Below are positions 34,586-43,332 of a stretch of DNA of 64,000 nucleotides, in pieces. The notes beneath the pieces are model-generated. The model saw nothing but the letters and a program-made list of their open reading frames with translations, was not told the DNA's origin and ran no database searches. Where the stretch lies: positions 496,001-560,000 of the forward strand of contig NZ_JAEEGA010000001.1 of NCBI RefSeq assembly GCF_017829975.1. Reading direction: 5' to 3'. The translations under genes were made by a program, and so were the position numbers. Origin of the DNA: Vagococcus allomyrinae (GTDB lineage Bacteria > Bacillota > Bacilli > Lactobacillales > Vagococcaceae). The stretch's first letter is position 1; every line of letters begins with the position of its first letter.

Positions 34586-35092
34586 ATGACAAATCATATT
34601 GTATTATTTGAACCACAAATACCAGCGAATACTGGAAATATTGCCAGGACTTGTGCAGCAACGAATAGTCCCCTACATTTAATTGAACCATTAGGGTTTT
34701 CAACGGATGATAAGCAACTTAAAAGAGCGGGGCTTGATTATTGGCATGATGTTGATATTAGCTATTATGAGAACTTGGCGGCTTTTCTTGAGAAACATCC
34801 TGACATTGAGTTGCATCTAATCACAAAATTTGGTCACCGAACGTATAGTGAGGTAGCGTATAATGATAACAATGATCACTATTTTATGTTTGGCAAAGAA
34901 ACGACTGGTTTACCAGAGGAATTTATGCGTAGCCGTGAAGCAGATTGTCTGCGTATTCCGATGAATGACCAACACGTTCGCTCATTAAATTTATCAAATA
35001 CAGCGGCGTTAGTGATTTATGAAGCGTTAAGGCAGCAAGAGTTTCCTAATTTGGAACTGGCTCATCATTACGAGCATGATAAATTGGATTAG
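34586..35092 (+). CDS. trmL: tRNA (cytidine/uridine-34-2'-O)-methyltransferase TrmL
   Basis: A 168-residue SPOUT methyltransferase of the TrmL/YibK type, which methylates the wobble ribose of tRNA-Leu. The trefoil-knot signatures are [27 protein letters not shown] near the N-terminus (motif 1 with the conserved N and R), the FGKETTGLP loop, and the C-terminal [22 protein letters not shown]. It has no extra RNA-binding domain, as usual for TrmL. ATG 34586 is 8 nt after AAAAGGAG. Upstream structured leader is noted separately. Confidence 0.95.
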   Translation: MTNHIVLFEPQIPANTGNIARTCAATNSPLHLIEPLGFSTDDKQLKRAGLDYWHDVDISYYENLAAFLEKHPDIELHLITKFGHRTYSEVAYNDNNDHYFMFGKETTGLPEEFMRSREADCLRIPMNDQHVRSLNLSNTAALVIYEALRQQEFPNLELAHHYEHDKLD

Positions 35093-35125
35093 TTATTTGG
35101 TGGTCGAGTGAAAGGAGTGGTGGTA

Positions 35126-35755
35126 ATGGAGTTGTATTTCACACGTCACGGGCGAACCGAATGGAATCAGGCCTTACGTTTTCAAGGGCGCGACGGAGAT
35201 TCGCCTTTATTGCCTGAAAGTTATCTTGAAATTGAAAAATTAGGCAAGCATTTGGCAGCTATTCCGTTTACGCGGATTTATGCTAGCCCTCAAAAACGAG
35301 CAAAAACAACGGCGATCGGCATTCGAGAACATCTTAATGTGCCGACGGATATTATTTATTCAGATGACTTAAGAGAAATTGGCATGGGGGAATTAGAAGG
35401 TGCGTCCATTATGGAGGCGCGACGTACTCATGGCGAGGCACTAGATGCGCTACGATATGCGCCAAATAACTATGATCCGGCAGCTTTTGGTGGTGAGACC
35501 TATGAGGCGATGTTGACCCGTGGCAAAGGGGCAATTTTAAAAGCTATTGCGAAGGAGCAAGGTCCTATTTTATTTGTTAGTCATGGGGCAACGTTAACTG
35601 GGTGTATCCAGACTTTAGCAGGCGCTAGTATTGCAGATGCCCGAAAAATGGGTGGTTTAGGTAATAACACATTGAGTATTTTAACGTTGAATCAAACAAA
35701 AGAGTTCCCTTTTACGCTTAAATTATGGAATGATGACAGTCACCTAAGTAAGTGA
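35126..35755 (+). CDS. Histidine phosphatase family protein (phosphoglycerate mutase-like)
   Basis: The 209-residue enzyme has the RHG motif FTRHGRTEWN (phosphorylated histidine), the YASPQKRAKTTA segment, the acid-base EIGMGELEG motif and the second histidine in FVSHGATL. It is a cofactor-dependent phosphoglycerate-mutase-like phosphatase; the substrate cannot be deduced. ATG 35126 is 8 nt after AAAGGAG (35111-35117), which makes the upstream GTG 35108 unlikely. It follows trmL by 33 bp. Confidence 0.9.
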   Translation: MELYFTRHGRTEWNQALRFQGRDGDSPLLPESYLEIEKLGKHLAAIPFTRIYASPQKRAKTTAIGIREHLNVPTDIIYSDDLREIGMGELEGASIMEARRTHGEALDALRYAPNNYDPAAFGGETYEAMLTRGKGAILKAIAKEQGPILFVSHGATLTGCIQTLAGASIADARKMGGLGNNTLSILTLNQTKEFPFTLKLWNDDSHLSK

Positions 35756-35758
35756 TCT

Positions 35759-35822
35759 GATTGCGATGAATTACTGATAGCCCTTCTTTTGTTTAAGTGA
35801 GGAAGGGACAGTCGTCGCAATC
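35759..35822. repeat. Nested inverted repeat, second copy of the 855-919 architecture
   Basis: Arms GATTGCGATGA (35759-35769) and TCGTCGCAATC (35812-35822) pair over 11 bp with one G-U; CTG (35774-35776) pairs CAG (35809-35811); CCCTTC (35781-35786) pairs GAAGGG (35802-35807). No T-run follows. Lies in the 213-base gap between the phosphatase and recD2 genes. Confidence 0.5.
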
Positions 35823-35968
35823 GTGAAAATGGAGAGTTGAGGATGATCAAGCCAGTTGTGAGAGGGCTCTTATTTGTCGTTCAGTTAACCGAAAGTAGAA
35901 GGTTCCTTTACTTTCAAAAGTCAAAGGATTATCATAGTAAAAGAAGATAATGGGAAAGTAGGTGTGAC

Positions 35969-38542
35969 ATGATAGAGGCAGATAGGGTGAATGAGACTCC
36001 TTTTATTAGCGGAAAAGTGGCTGCAATCTTTTTTCAAAATGCAACCAATTTTTATAAAGTCATTTTAGTTAAAGTCATTGAGACCAACACCACCTACTTA
36101 GAAAATGAAATTGTGGTAACAGGAAATTTTGGACAGATTCAAGAAGAGGAAACCTATCGTTTCAGTGGTCATTTAGTGGATCATCCGAAATATGGGAAAC
36201 AGTTTCAAGTAGAAACCTATCAACAAGATAAACCCACGTCGGCTAGTGGCTTAGTGGCTTATTTATCGGGAGAAAACTTTCCCGGTATTGGTAAAAAGAC
36301 AGCAGAAAACATGGTGGAAACATTAGGTGAAGAAGCGATTGATATCATTATGAACCAGCCGGAACGGTTAGGAGAGGTTAAGGGACTAACTAAAGCGAAA
36401 CGTCAGATGATTGCTGAGACGATTCGGTTAAATTACGGTATGGAGCAAATCGTAATCGGTCTTAATCAATACGGCTTTGGGAGTCAGTTAGCCATGGCGA
36501 TTTATCAGTTATACAAAGAAGAAACTTTGGAAATCATTCAAGAAAATCCCTATCGATTGACAGAAGATATTGAAGGGATTGGCTTTAAACGGGCGGATAA
36601 TTTGGCAGAGCAAATGGGGTATGCGGCGGATTCTCCACAGCGGATTCGAGCAGCTATTTTACATGAGTTGCTAGCCAGTTGCTTAGAGACAGGAAATACG
36701 TATATTGAAGCTGAAGAATTGCTGAGTAAAGCCATTCGCACATTGGAGAACAGTCGTCCTTTTGAAATTGGACCTGATTTAGCAGCAGACGAAATCATCC
36801 GTTTGGTGGAAGAAGGCAAAATTCAACAAGAAGGCACCCGGCTTTATGAAAACTCCTTGTTTTTCGCTGAGTGGGGCATCGGCACAGCCGTTCAACGCTT
36901 ATTGTCACGTAAAAAAGAAATCAAATACGCCGATGAAGACATTAAAACGGCCATTGAGTTATTGGAAAAGAAATTGGGAATTAGTTATGGTGAATCACAG
37001 GTTGATGCTATGAAAGCAGCCGTCAAATCTCCAATGTTTATCCTAACGGGTGGGCCAGGTACTGGGAAAACTACGGTGATTAACGGCATTGTCACCTTAT
37101 TTGCCGAATTGAATGGCCTCTCGTTGGATCCTGATGAGTACCAAAATGATATTTTTCCAATCTTACTGGCAGCACCTACAGGACGAGCTGCTAAACGAAT
37201 GAATGAGACCACTGGCTTGCCCGCTAGCACGATTCACCGGCTTTTAGGTCTTACGGGACGTGAAAAGAACACAAGTGTCTCTGCTAAGGAATTAGAGGGT
37301 GGTTTGTTAATTGTCGATGAAATGTCGATGGTCGACACATGGTTAGCCAACACATTGTTAAAAGCTATTCCAACCAATATGCAAATTATTTTTGTGGGTG
37401 ATAAAGATCAGTTGCCTTCGGTAGGGCCAGGTCAGGTGCTCCACGATTTATTGGGAATTAATGAAATACCTAGCCGTGAACTTGTTGAAATATATCGACA
37501 AGAGGATGGCTCAAGTATTATTCCACTGGCTCATAGCATTAAAAATGGTCAGTTACCAGAAGATTTTACAAATAATCATAAAGACCGTTCTTTTTTCAAT
37601 GCGAATGCTTATCAAATTGAACAAACAATTCGCCAAATTGTAACAAAAGCGAAAGTCAAAGGGTTTACCGCTCAGGATATTCAAGTTCTCGCCCCTATGT
37701 ATCGGGGTGTTGCTGGAATTGATAATCTTAATCAAATGATGCAGGAGATTTTTAATCCAAATGAGGACGGTCAGCGCAAAGAGGTTGTTTGGAATGATAA
37801 GGTCTATCGCATCGGCGACAAAGTGTTGCAACTGGTTAACAGCCCTGAGACGAATGTCTTTAATGGAGACATGGGTGAAATTGTTGGTATTATCTATGCC
37901 AAAGAATCCGAAGATAAGGTGGACGAGCTAGTCATTCAATTTGATAGCAATGAGGTCTCTTATAAACGGAATGAATGGAATAAAATTACCCTTTCCTATT
38001 GTTGTTCCATCCATAAATCTCAAGGAAGTGAATTTAAGATGGTGATATTGCCAATGGTGAGGCAGTATCAGCGGATGTTGCAGCGCAATTTATTGTATAC
38101 TGCTTTGACCAGAAGTAAGGAAATTTTGATTTTAATGGGGGAGGTCAGTGCCTTTCGCGATTGTGTGAACAATGAAGGCATTAATCGAAAAACCACTTTG
38201 AAAGAACGAATCACGTCAGCTGATACCATGACTTTGACAGTTAAACATCAGTTAGAGGCGTTTGAAGCCAATTTAATTAAGGAAGATCAAGTAGATTATC
38301 AAGCACCCCCAGCGGTAAAAAGGGAAGAAACTCCTCAAAAAACAACCGAAGTTATTGTTAAGCGCCACCCAAAACCGGAGATAGAAGAACTTTCTCTCTT
38401 TACTGTAGATGAAGCTGAAAAGGTGGATGAAGAAGTTTCCTCAGAAACACGTAGTTTTGTTTTAAGATTATCACAAGTCGTTGGTCAGGAGATTGACCCA
38501 TTAATTGGCATGAATGAAGTGTCACCTTATGATTACATGTAA
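35969..38542 (+). CDS. recD2: RecD2 family ATP-dependent 5'-3' DNA helicase
   Basis: An 857-residue superfamily 1B helicase not associated with RecBC. It has an N-terminal OB-like part (1-95), helix-hairpin-helix repeats (about 100-230; FPGIGKKTAENMVETLG, LTEDIEGIGFKRAD), Walker A ILTGGPGTGKTTVING (about residue 355), Walker B LLIVDEMSMVD, VGDKDQLPSVGPGQVL, and the C-terminal YCCSIHKSQGSEF and LLYTALTRSKEIL motifs. It probably repairs or restarts forks. The C-terminal 90 residues are acidic and variable. ATG 35969 follows AGGTGTG. A terminator follows. Confidence 0.95.
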   Translation: MIEADRVNETPFISGKVAAIFFQNATNFYKVILVKVIETNTTYLENEIVVTGNFGQIQEEETYRFSGHLVDHPKYGKQFQVETYQQDKPTSASGLVAYLSGENFPGIGKKTAENMVETLGEEAIDIIMNQPERLGEVKGLTKAKRQMIAETIRLNYGMEQIVIGLNQYGFGSQLAMAIYQLYKEETLEIIQENPYRLTEDIEGIGFKRADNLAEQMGYAADSPQRIRAAILHELLASCLETGNTYIEAEELLSKAIRTLENSRPFEIGPDLAADEIIRLVEEGKIQQEGTRLYENSLFFAEWGIGTAVQRLLSRKKEIKYADEDIKTAIELLEKKLGISYGESQVDAMKAAVKSPMFILTGGPGTGKTTVINGIVTLFAELNGLSLDPDEYQNDIFPILLAAPTGRAAKRMNETTGLPASTIHRLLGLTGREKNTSVSAKELEGGLLIVDEMSMVDTWLANTLLKAIPTNMQIIFVGDKDQLPSVGPGQVLHDLLGINEIPSRELVEIYRQEDGSSIIPLAHSIKNGQLPEDFTNNHKDRSFFNANAYQIEQTIRQIVTKAKVKGFTAQDIQVLAPMYRGVAGIDNLNQMMQEIFNPNEDGQRKEVVWNDKVYRIGDKVLQLVNSPETNVFNGDMGEIVGIIYAKESEDKVDELVIQFDSNEVSYKRNEWNKITLSYCCSIHKSQGSEFKMVILPMVRQYQRMLQRNLLYTALTRSKEILILMGEVSAFRDCVNNEGINRKTTLKERITSADTMTLTVKHQLEAFEANLIKEDQVDYQAPPAVKREETPQKTTEVIVKRHPKPEIEELSLFTVDEAEKVDEEVSSETRSFVLRLSQVVGQEIDPLIGMNEVSPYDYM

Positions 38543-38544
38543 AT

Positions 38545-38578
38545 AAAAAACAGCTTGCTTAGCAAACTGTTTTTTTTA
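38545..38578. terminator. Bidirectional terminator after recD2
   Basis: AAACAG-C-TTGC, loop TTA, GCAA-A-CTGTTT with one mismatch and flanking A and T runs; serves recD2 and the converging lipid kinase gene. Confidence 0.85.
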
Positions 38579-39520
38579 TAACCAGAAAAGCCGTTCAACA
38601 GTGGTAAATTGAATATCAAAAGGACGGGAATCAAGCTCTTCCCCATCAGCTTGACCAAACTGTGAAGTCGTTGAGACGATACGGATGTTTTGGCTTTTAA
38701 AATGATGGACATAAGGGGAGCTCATGTGTTTTCGTTTTAAAAGTTGTCCAATTAAACGAAATAATTTAAGCAAGTGAATCCGTTCGACAACAACAAGGTC
38801 AATCGCTTTAGACTTGACATCGGCTTCCGGCACGATCGCTATGCCACCACCAAAATAAGGGTGGTTAGTGGTGGTGCAGAGAAAGGCATTGTCAAAGCCG
38901 ACAGATTTCCCATTGACTTCCACCATTAAGGGAAATCCTTTTTGTTTTGTAAGAACTTGAATAGCTGTATAGAGATAACTTAAGGAACCTAACTTAAATT
39001 TATTAAACGTTTGTTTCGAGGCAGAAACGTTTGAACGTGCGACGATTGCTGCATCGATGCCAATGCCTATATTATTGGTTGCATATCCTTCTTCCTCTTG
39101 GATGTTTTCCAAGTAGTGAAGCACATGGTAAGGTTGCGGTTCAGTAATTTCCAACAGGTGTTCCAAGGCCATTAAAGGGTCACGGCTGAGTGAAACACCA
39201 CGGGCAAAGTCATTCCCGGAGCCACATGGGATATAGGCGATGGGGATGTGGAAATGCTGATCGAGCGCATTAACGACTTCGTGGAGAGTCCCATCTCCTC
39301 CTAAAATTACAAGTAAGGGAAATCGGCTGTTCGCTTTTTTGTCTGGCCAAGGAGTTAAGGTGGTCTTTAACAATTCACGGGTAATGTCAATGGCATGGCC
39401 AGGATAGTCAGTGCTATAGTCTTTATAAGAAATTTGTTTATTATCTAAAGCTGACAGGACTAAATCTGCTGATTTTGCAGCATTGCCACTGGCAGCATGA
39501 CGGTTTATTATGAGATGCAA
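38576..39520 (-). CDS. Diacylglycerol/lipid kinase of the DagK/YegS family
   Basis: The 314-residue cytosolic or peripheral kinase has the N-terminal LIINRHAASG, the nucleotide loop VILGGDGTLHEVVNAL, PCGSGNDFARG and, near the end, the ADGEELD motif typical of DgkB-like enzymes, which phosphorylate diacylglycerol to phosphatidate. TTG 39520 is the first conventional start, but it is 21 nt from the Shine-Dalgarno AAAGGAG; an in-frame ATT at 39532 is at the ideal 9 nt, and a TGA closes the frame further upstream. So initiation at ATT, adding MQLE, is possible. It sits next to an acyltransferase fusion gene, suggesting lipid recycling. Confidence 0.88.
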   Translation of the reverse strand: MHLIINRHAASGNAAKSADLVLSALDNKQISYKDYSTDYPGHAIDITRELLKTTLTPWPDKKANSRFPLLVILGGDGTLHEVVNALDQHFHIPIAYIPCGSGNDFARGVSLSRDPLMALEHLLEITEPQPYHVLHYLENIQEEEGYATNNIGIGIDAAIVARSNVSASKQTFNKFKLGSLSYLYTAIQVLTKQKGFPLMVEVNGKSVGFDNAFLCTTTNHPYFGGGIAIVPEADVKSKAIDLVVVERIHLLKLFRLIGQLLKRKHMSSPYVHHFKSQNIRIVSTTSQFGQADGEELDSRPFDIQFTTVERLFWL

Positions 39521-39638
39521 TTCAAGTTGAATCGTATTCAGCTCCTTTCACAGAGTTACATTATACCAAATCAAGGGGATTTAGGTGAAGTAAAATGACT
39601 TTAAGAAGAAGTTTATCTGGTGAATGTCCGAAAGAAAA

Positions 39639-39675
39639 AAACACAAGGAGCAGATCTAAATGTGTCCTTGTGTTT
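39639..39675 (-). terminator. Terminator of the acyl-ligase fusion gene
   Basis: AAACACAAGGA (39639-39649) pairs TCCTTGTGTTT (39665-39675); on the minus strand the stem is followed by TTTTTTC. Confidence 0.88.
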
Positions 39676-39679
39676 CATT

Positions 39680-42226
39680 TTACGATTGATGAGACAGAGC
39701 CATCATGGCTGTCTCCACTTGTTTGGTTAATTCTTTAGCCGTTAAGCCATGGGGCATAATCGGGTTACCGTAAACGACTTCTACTGGATATTTGCTCATT
39801 TTGGAAAAATTGAACCATTTAGGCAGCTTATTGCCTCGTGGATAGATGTCGTAAGCCCCATGGATATAAGCGGGAATAATGGGGACACCGGAATCAATCG
39901 CCAGCATGGCAGCCCCTTTTTTTAGGGTTCCAAGTTGTCCGCTTTTACTACGAGTTCCTTCAGGGTGGATCAATAACCCGTTATTGGCTTTTAAGGTGTC
40001 CTTGCAGTGAAGGAGGGAACTCGAGCCAGCCTGATCTCGATTTATCGGAATCATGCCGCAGATTCGTGTTAATAGTTGACTAATCGCCGCTTTATTAACT
40101 ACCTCTTGTTTCGCCATACAATAGAATGTTAGAAATTGCTCTTTTTTAAAATTGACAGTCAGCCATAAATAATCTAAATTTGAAACATGGTTGGCACAGA
40201 TGATATAGCCACTGTTAGTGGGAATTGTCTGTTCATTTTTGACGGTTATTTTATAGAAGCAACGAGCTAAGACACATGCTGCTTTAAATAAAAGATAGTC
40301 AATTTTCTTTTTGACTTTTGGTCCAGTTTCAGAATGATTTCCCTCTGATTGTTGGCGTTTATCAGGGTGTTGAAGATAACCGACTAAATCTGCAACTGTC
40401 ATATCCTGATTGAAAATTCCTTCAACATTAATAAGATAAATGTCTTCTAATTCCAATGCTAAATTTATTGCAGCCAAAGAATCGAGTCCTAATTCTAAAA
40501 ATGGTTTTGTTGATAAGGTGATTCTATTTGAATCTATCTCGCCGTGCTGGGCGATTAAGCGAGTGACCGTTTGTTCAATATTCTTGGTTGAAGCCGTTTC
40601 TTCAGTTAGGGAATTTTCCAGCGCAATCGTTTCTTCAAGGGCGATTCTTTTTAAGAGATACCGTTTTGGTTTCTGTAAAGTCGTCTTAGGAATATCAGCG
40701 AGAAAGTGAATTTTTGTGAGCTTCATATGGAGAGCCGTTTGGGTTGATTTTTCAGCTATTTTCTGAAGAATCGTTTCTTTGGTTAGCTGGCTTTGATCTC
40801 TGACTATAAAGGCGTGAACGTCGTCATAACCATTAGCTGTTGGGACTCCCGCCACCACAAATTCAGCAATACCAGCAATTCCACCATAAGCTTCTTCGAC
40901 TTCTTCAGGTGTGAGCTTTTTGCCAGTCCCCAAGATGATGTTTTCTTTGGAACGGCCAATGATGCGGTAATTACCACTAGCGTCAAGGTCACCGATATCA
41001 CCAGTCTTCAACCACCCTTTATCAAAGGCTTCTTCCGTAGCGGCAGAGTCTCGAAAGTAGCCTTTCATTGTATAAGGTGATTTGATCAATATTTCGCCAC
41101 TGTCACTCAGTTTAATTTTTACAGCGTTGTATGGCTTTCCACAAGTATCAGCGGTTAAATTATTTCCTCGATTGCCAATGGTTGGAATGTTTGTTTCAGT
41201 GGCTCCATAAGTAATCAGCAAATTAAAGCCAGTACCTAAATAAAAATTTGCAGTCTCTTCTGACATTGGCGCACCCGCTGAACATAAAATATCAATCTGA
41301 CCACCAAATGCCTGATGGATGCTTTTAAAAAAAATCTTACCGAGATTAAGGTTAAATTTCTTGCGAATTAACAAACAAAGAGGAAATAATAGCTTAAACA
41401 TGACAGCTGTGCTTTTTCTACTGTTAATCGTCAGTAAGGCTTGTGTCTTAAATAAATCAAATACTTTTGGGACACAAGGGAAAATGGTAGGTTGATAGTC
41501 ATCGAAAGCCACTTTGATGGCTGGAGCCGTCATGGATTCAATATAAAAGCTATCAGCGCCTAGCAGCATAGGGGCTAGAACTAAACAAACTAAGCCATAA
41601 ATATGACTATTAGGGATAACAGATAAGTAACGACCGTTTCGATTTAATTGGTTGCTAGTAGTACACATCAAGGTTGAGTTAATTAAGGCATCGTGCGTGT
41701 GCATGATGCCTTTTGCTGAGCGGGTAGTACCGGAAGAAAAAATAATGGTCGCAACTTCCTGGTCGCCATCGGCGGTTTTCTCCAAAGTTAAAGGGACTTG
41801 TTTTGGGAAACCAGAAACAGCTTGGCTCTGATTCATCATGTCAAAGACGGGCACGGCTGTTTCCAGACAATGAGCAAACTTTGCCAAAATTTTTGGCGAT
41901 GTATAAGTGGCTCGCACGTCGGAATGGCAAATGAGTTTTGTAATCTCTTCACCTGTTAGTGAGGCATCAATTAGAACGGCTGTTGCCTTTAGTTTGAGAA
42001 TCGCTAAATAAGCCACGTTCCATTCAGGGGAATTTTCGGCTACGATAGCGACTCGGTCACCAGGCAAAATTCCCCGGTCAACTAGTATTGAGGAAAAAAT
42101 CGCGGCTTGTTCGAATAGATCTTGATAGCTAAGGCTTCGCTTAGTGCCATTATCTTGCGAATAGGTACAGGCTTTTTTTTGCAGATTGTCTGCGTTATTT
42201 TTTTCGATTAGAGAATAGATATTCAT
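39680..42226 (-). CDS. Acyl-AMP ligase / acyl carrier protein / PlsC acyltransferase fusion
   Basis: This 848-residue protein joins three lipid domains. Residues about 1-535 are an acyl-AMP ligase, with IIFSSGTTRSAKGIMHTH (160-178), ITYGATETN (338-346), the hinge KTGDIGDLDASGNYRIIGR and the PKRYLLK end carrying the catalytic lysine. Residues about 548-622 are a carrier domain with ELGLDSL (phosphopantetheine on S583). Residues about 640-848 are an LPLAT/PlsC domain with NHVSNLD (H680, D685) and HPEGTRSKSG. It could activate a free fatty acid, hold it on its own carrier and esterify it to a lysophospholipid or glycerol phosphate. Domain order differs from Aas. ATG 42226 is chosen; the upstream TTG lacks a binding site. 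Confidence 0.9.
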   Translation of the reverse strand: MNIYSLIEKNNADNLQKKACTYSQDNGTKRSLSYQDLFEQAAIFSSILVDRGILPGDRVAIVAENSPEWNVAYLAILKLKATAVLIDASLTGEEITKLICHSDVRATYTSPKILAKFAHCLETAVPVFDMMNQSQAVSGFPKQVPLTLEKTADGDQEVATIIFSSGTTRSAKGIMHTHDALINSTLMCTTSNQLNRNGRYLSVIPNSHIYGLVCLVLAPMLLGADSFYIESMTAPAIKVAFDDYQPTIFPCVPKVFDLFKTQALLTINSRKSTAVMFKLLFPLCLLIRKKFNLNLGKIFFKSIHQAFGGQIDILCSAGAPMSEETANFYLGTGFNLLITYGATETNIPTIGNRGNNLTADTCGKPYNAVKIKLSDSGEILIKSPYTMKGYFRDSAATEEAFDKGWLKTGDIGDLDASGNYRIIGRSKENIILGTGKKLTPEEVEEAYGGIAGIAEFVVAGVPTANGYDDVHAFIVRDQSQLTKETILQKIAEKSTQTALHMKLTKIHFLADIPKTTLQKPKRYLLKRIALEETIALENSLTEETASTKNIEQTVTRLIAQHGEIDSNRITLSTKPFLELGLDSLAAINLALELEDIYLINVEGIFNQDMTVADLVGYLQHPDKRQQSEGNHSETGPKVKKKIDYLLFKAACVLARCFYKITVKNEQTIPTNSGYIICANHVSNLDYLWLTVNFKKEQFLTFYCMAKQEVVNKAAISQLLTRICGMIPINRDQAGSSSLLHCKDTLKANNGLLIHPEGTRSKSGQLGTLKKGAAMLAIDSGVPIIPAYIHGAYDIYPRGNKLPKWFNFSKMSKYPVEVVYGNPIMPHGLTAKELTKQVETAMMALSHQS

Positions 42227-42635
42227 AAGTGTAATCTCGTCCTTTTCAATTTCAATCCAACGGTATTTCCCCAACTGTCAAACTTTTTTGTTTCAATCTC
42301 TCAAAAAGAGGGCATTCCCTTCATTATGCGTTATATTTCTTTAGTCGGCAACATAAATTTTATATAACGGAAAAAATCAGGTGTGATTTAATAAAATTTA
42401 AACAATTGCAAGAGCCATTCAAAAGTGAGGAGGGATGACGGGATCGATGATGGTTGCGTCATTTGAACGTTAAAGTAACGGAAGTCCTAATACCATCGGA
42501 GAAAGGAGGGTGGCATAATTGCTTTAATTAGTGTAAAATGTTGGAGTACTGCTAGGCTGTTATCAACCCTGACAGGTAGTAGGTATCGCGGTTCATCAAC
42601 CATCCCGCGTCATCAAAACTCGGAGGAGGTAGAAA
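42227..42635 (+). promoter_or_regulatory. Long structured queT leader, riboswitch-like
   Basis: This 409-base stretch separates divergent genes. Hairpin 1 is ATGACG (42435-42440)/CGTCAT (42457-42462) with a 16-nt loop ending GATGGTTG (42449-42456). Hairpin 2 is CGCGG (42587-42591)/CCGCG (42605-42609) with a loop containing CAACCATC (42597-42604), an exact 8-nt complement of loop 1. CGTCATC (42608-42614) can alternatively pair GATGACG (42434-42440). Between them is CTGT/ACAG (about 42557-42575). Hairpin 2 ends 14 nt before the Shine-Dalgarno AGGAGG. It does not read as preQ1-I or preQ1-II. The promoter is not resolved. Confidence 0.55.
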
Positions 42636-43121
42636 ATGACAAGTAGTAAAAAGACAAAAATGCTGGTTCTAAATGGTATAGTTGCGGCAATGTATCTAGC
42701 GTTATCGATGATTACGCCCTTCGCCCAAGGTCCTATTCAATTTAGGGTATCAGAAAGTTTGAATCATCTAGTAGTGTTTAATAAAAAACTCATGTGGGGT
42801 GTTCTAGGGGGCGTCGTCCTGTATAATATGCTCTTTTCAGAGTTTGGCTGGCTGGATGTGGTATTTGGAGGTGGCCAAAGCTTTATCGCTTTAGGCTTGA
42901 CAGCTTTTATTAGCAAGTATGTGACTGACATTAAAAAGCGCATGATCTTCAATACGATTTTCTTTACGATAAGTATGTTTATGATTGCCATAATGCTGCA
43001 TATTGCCATAGAAGTTCCTTTCTGGCTGACGTTTGGAACGACAGCACTTAGTGAACTCGTGATTATGAGTATCTCGGCACCTATTATGTACTTAATTGGT
43101 CAACAGATCGATTTGACTTAG
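42636..43121 (+). CDS. queT: Queuosine precursor ECF transporter S component QueT
   Basis: The 161-residue membrane protein belongs to the QueT family (PF06177), the S component that imports preQ0/preQ1 or queuine-type precursors with an ECF energising module. Typical are QGPIQFRVSESLNHLVVFNKK near residues 30-50 (read here as QFRVSE and FNKK), the GWLDVVFGGGQS loop and five to six hydrophobic segments. ATG 42636 is 7 nt after AGGAGG. It is a single gene with its own terminator. The upstream leader suggests RNA-level control. Confidence 0.88.
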   Translation: MTSSKKTKMLVLNGIVAAMYLALSMITPFAQGPIQFRVSESLNHLVVFNKKLMWGVLGGVVLYNMLFSEFGWLDVVFGGGQSFIALGLTAFISKYVTDIKKRMIFNTIFFTISMFMIAIMLHIAIEVPFWLTFGTTALSELVIMSISAPIMYLIGQQIDLT

Positions 43122-43147
43122 ATACTATAGACTTCTATCAATCAGTG

Positions 43148-43176
43148 AAGCCTAAGGAATTGTTCTTAGGCTTTTT
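43148..43176 (+). terminator. queT terminator
   Basis: AAGCCTAAG (43148-43156), 8-nt loop, CTTAGGCTT (43165-43173), followed by TTT. A short TTGCC/GGCAA hairpin lies just beyond it. Confidence 0.85.
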
Positions 43177-43280
43177 CGTGAGTTGCCAGGCACGGCAAGG
43201 ATCTGGCTAATGAAAGTTTAATCGGGACTAAGCTTGTGGCGAGGGGGAATATCTTTCTTGGAGCTTGGCTAAAAAAACGA

Positions 43281-43327
43281 AAAAAGAAGCAAAGTTGCCT
43301 ATAGGCAAACTCTGCTTCTTTTTTTAG
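43281..43327. terminator. Bidirectional terminator, argS end
   Basis: AAGAAGCA/TGCTTCTT outer stem and TTGCC/GGCAA inner stem with TATA loop, A-run on one side and T-run on the other. Confidence 0.88.
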
Positions 43328-43332
43328 ATCGA

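Noticed and set aside
42510-42530. AGGGTGGCA resembling the T-box motif in the queT leader
   Set aside because: The conserved T-box continues with ACCGCG and is followed by an antiterminator/terminator pair; here it continues ATAATTGC with no terminator. No specifier stem with an AGTA bulge could be assembled.
42430-42635. preQ1-I or preQ1-II riboswitch before queT
   Set aside because: I could not find the short H-type pseudoknot sequence of preQ1-I nor the conserved core of preQ1-II. A preQ1-III match cannot be ruled out without a covariance search.
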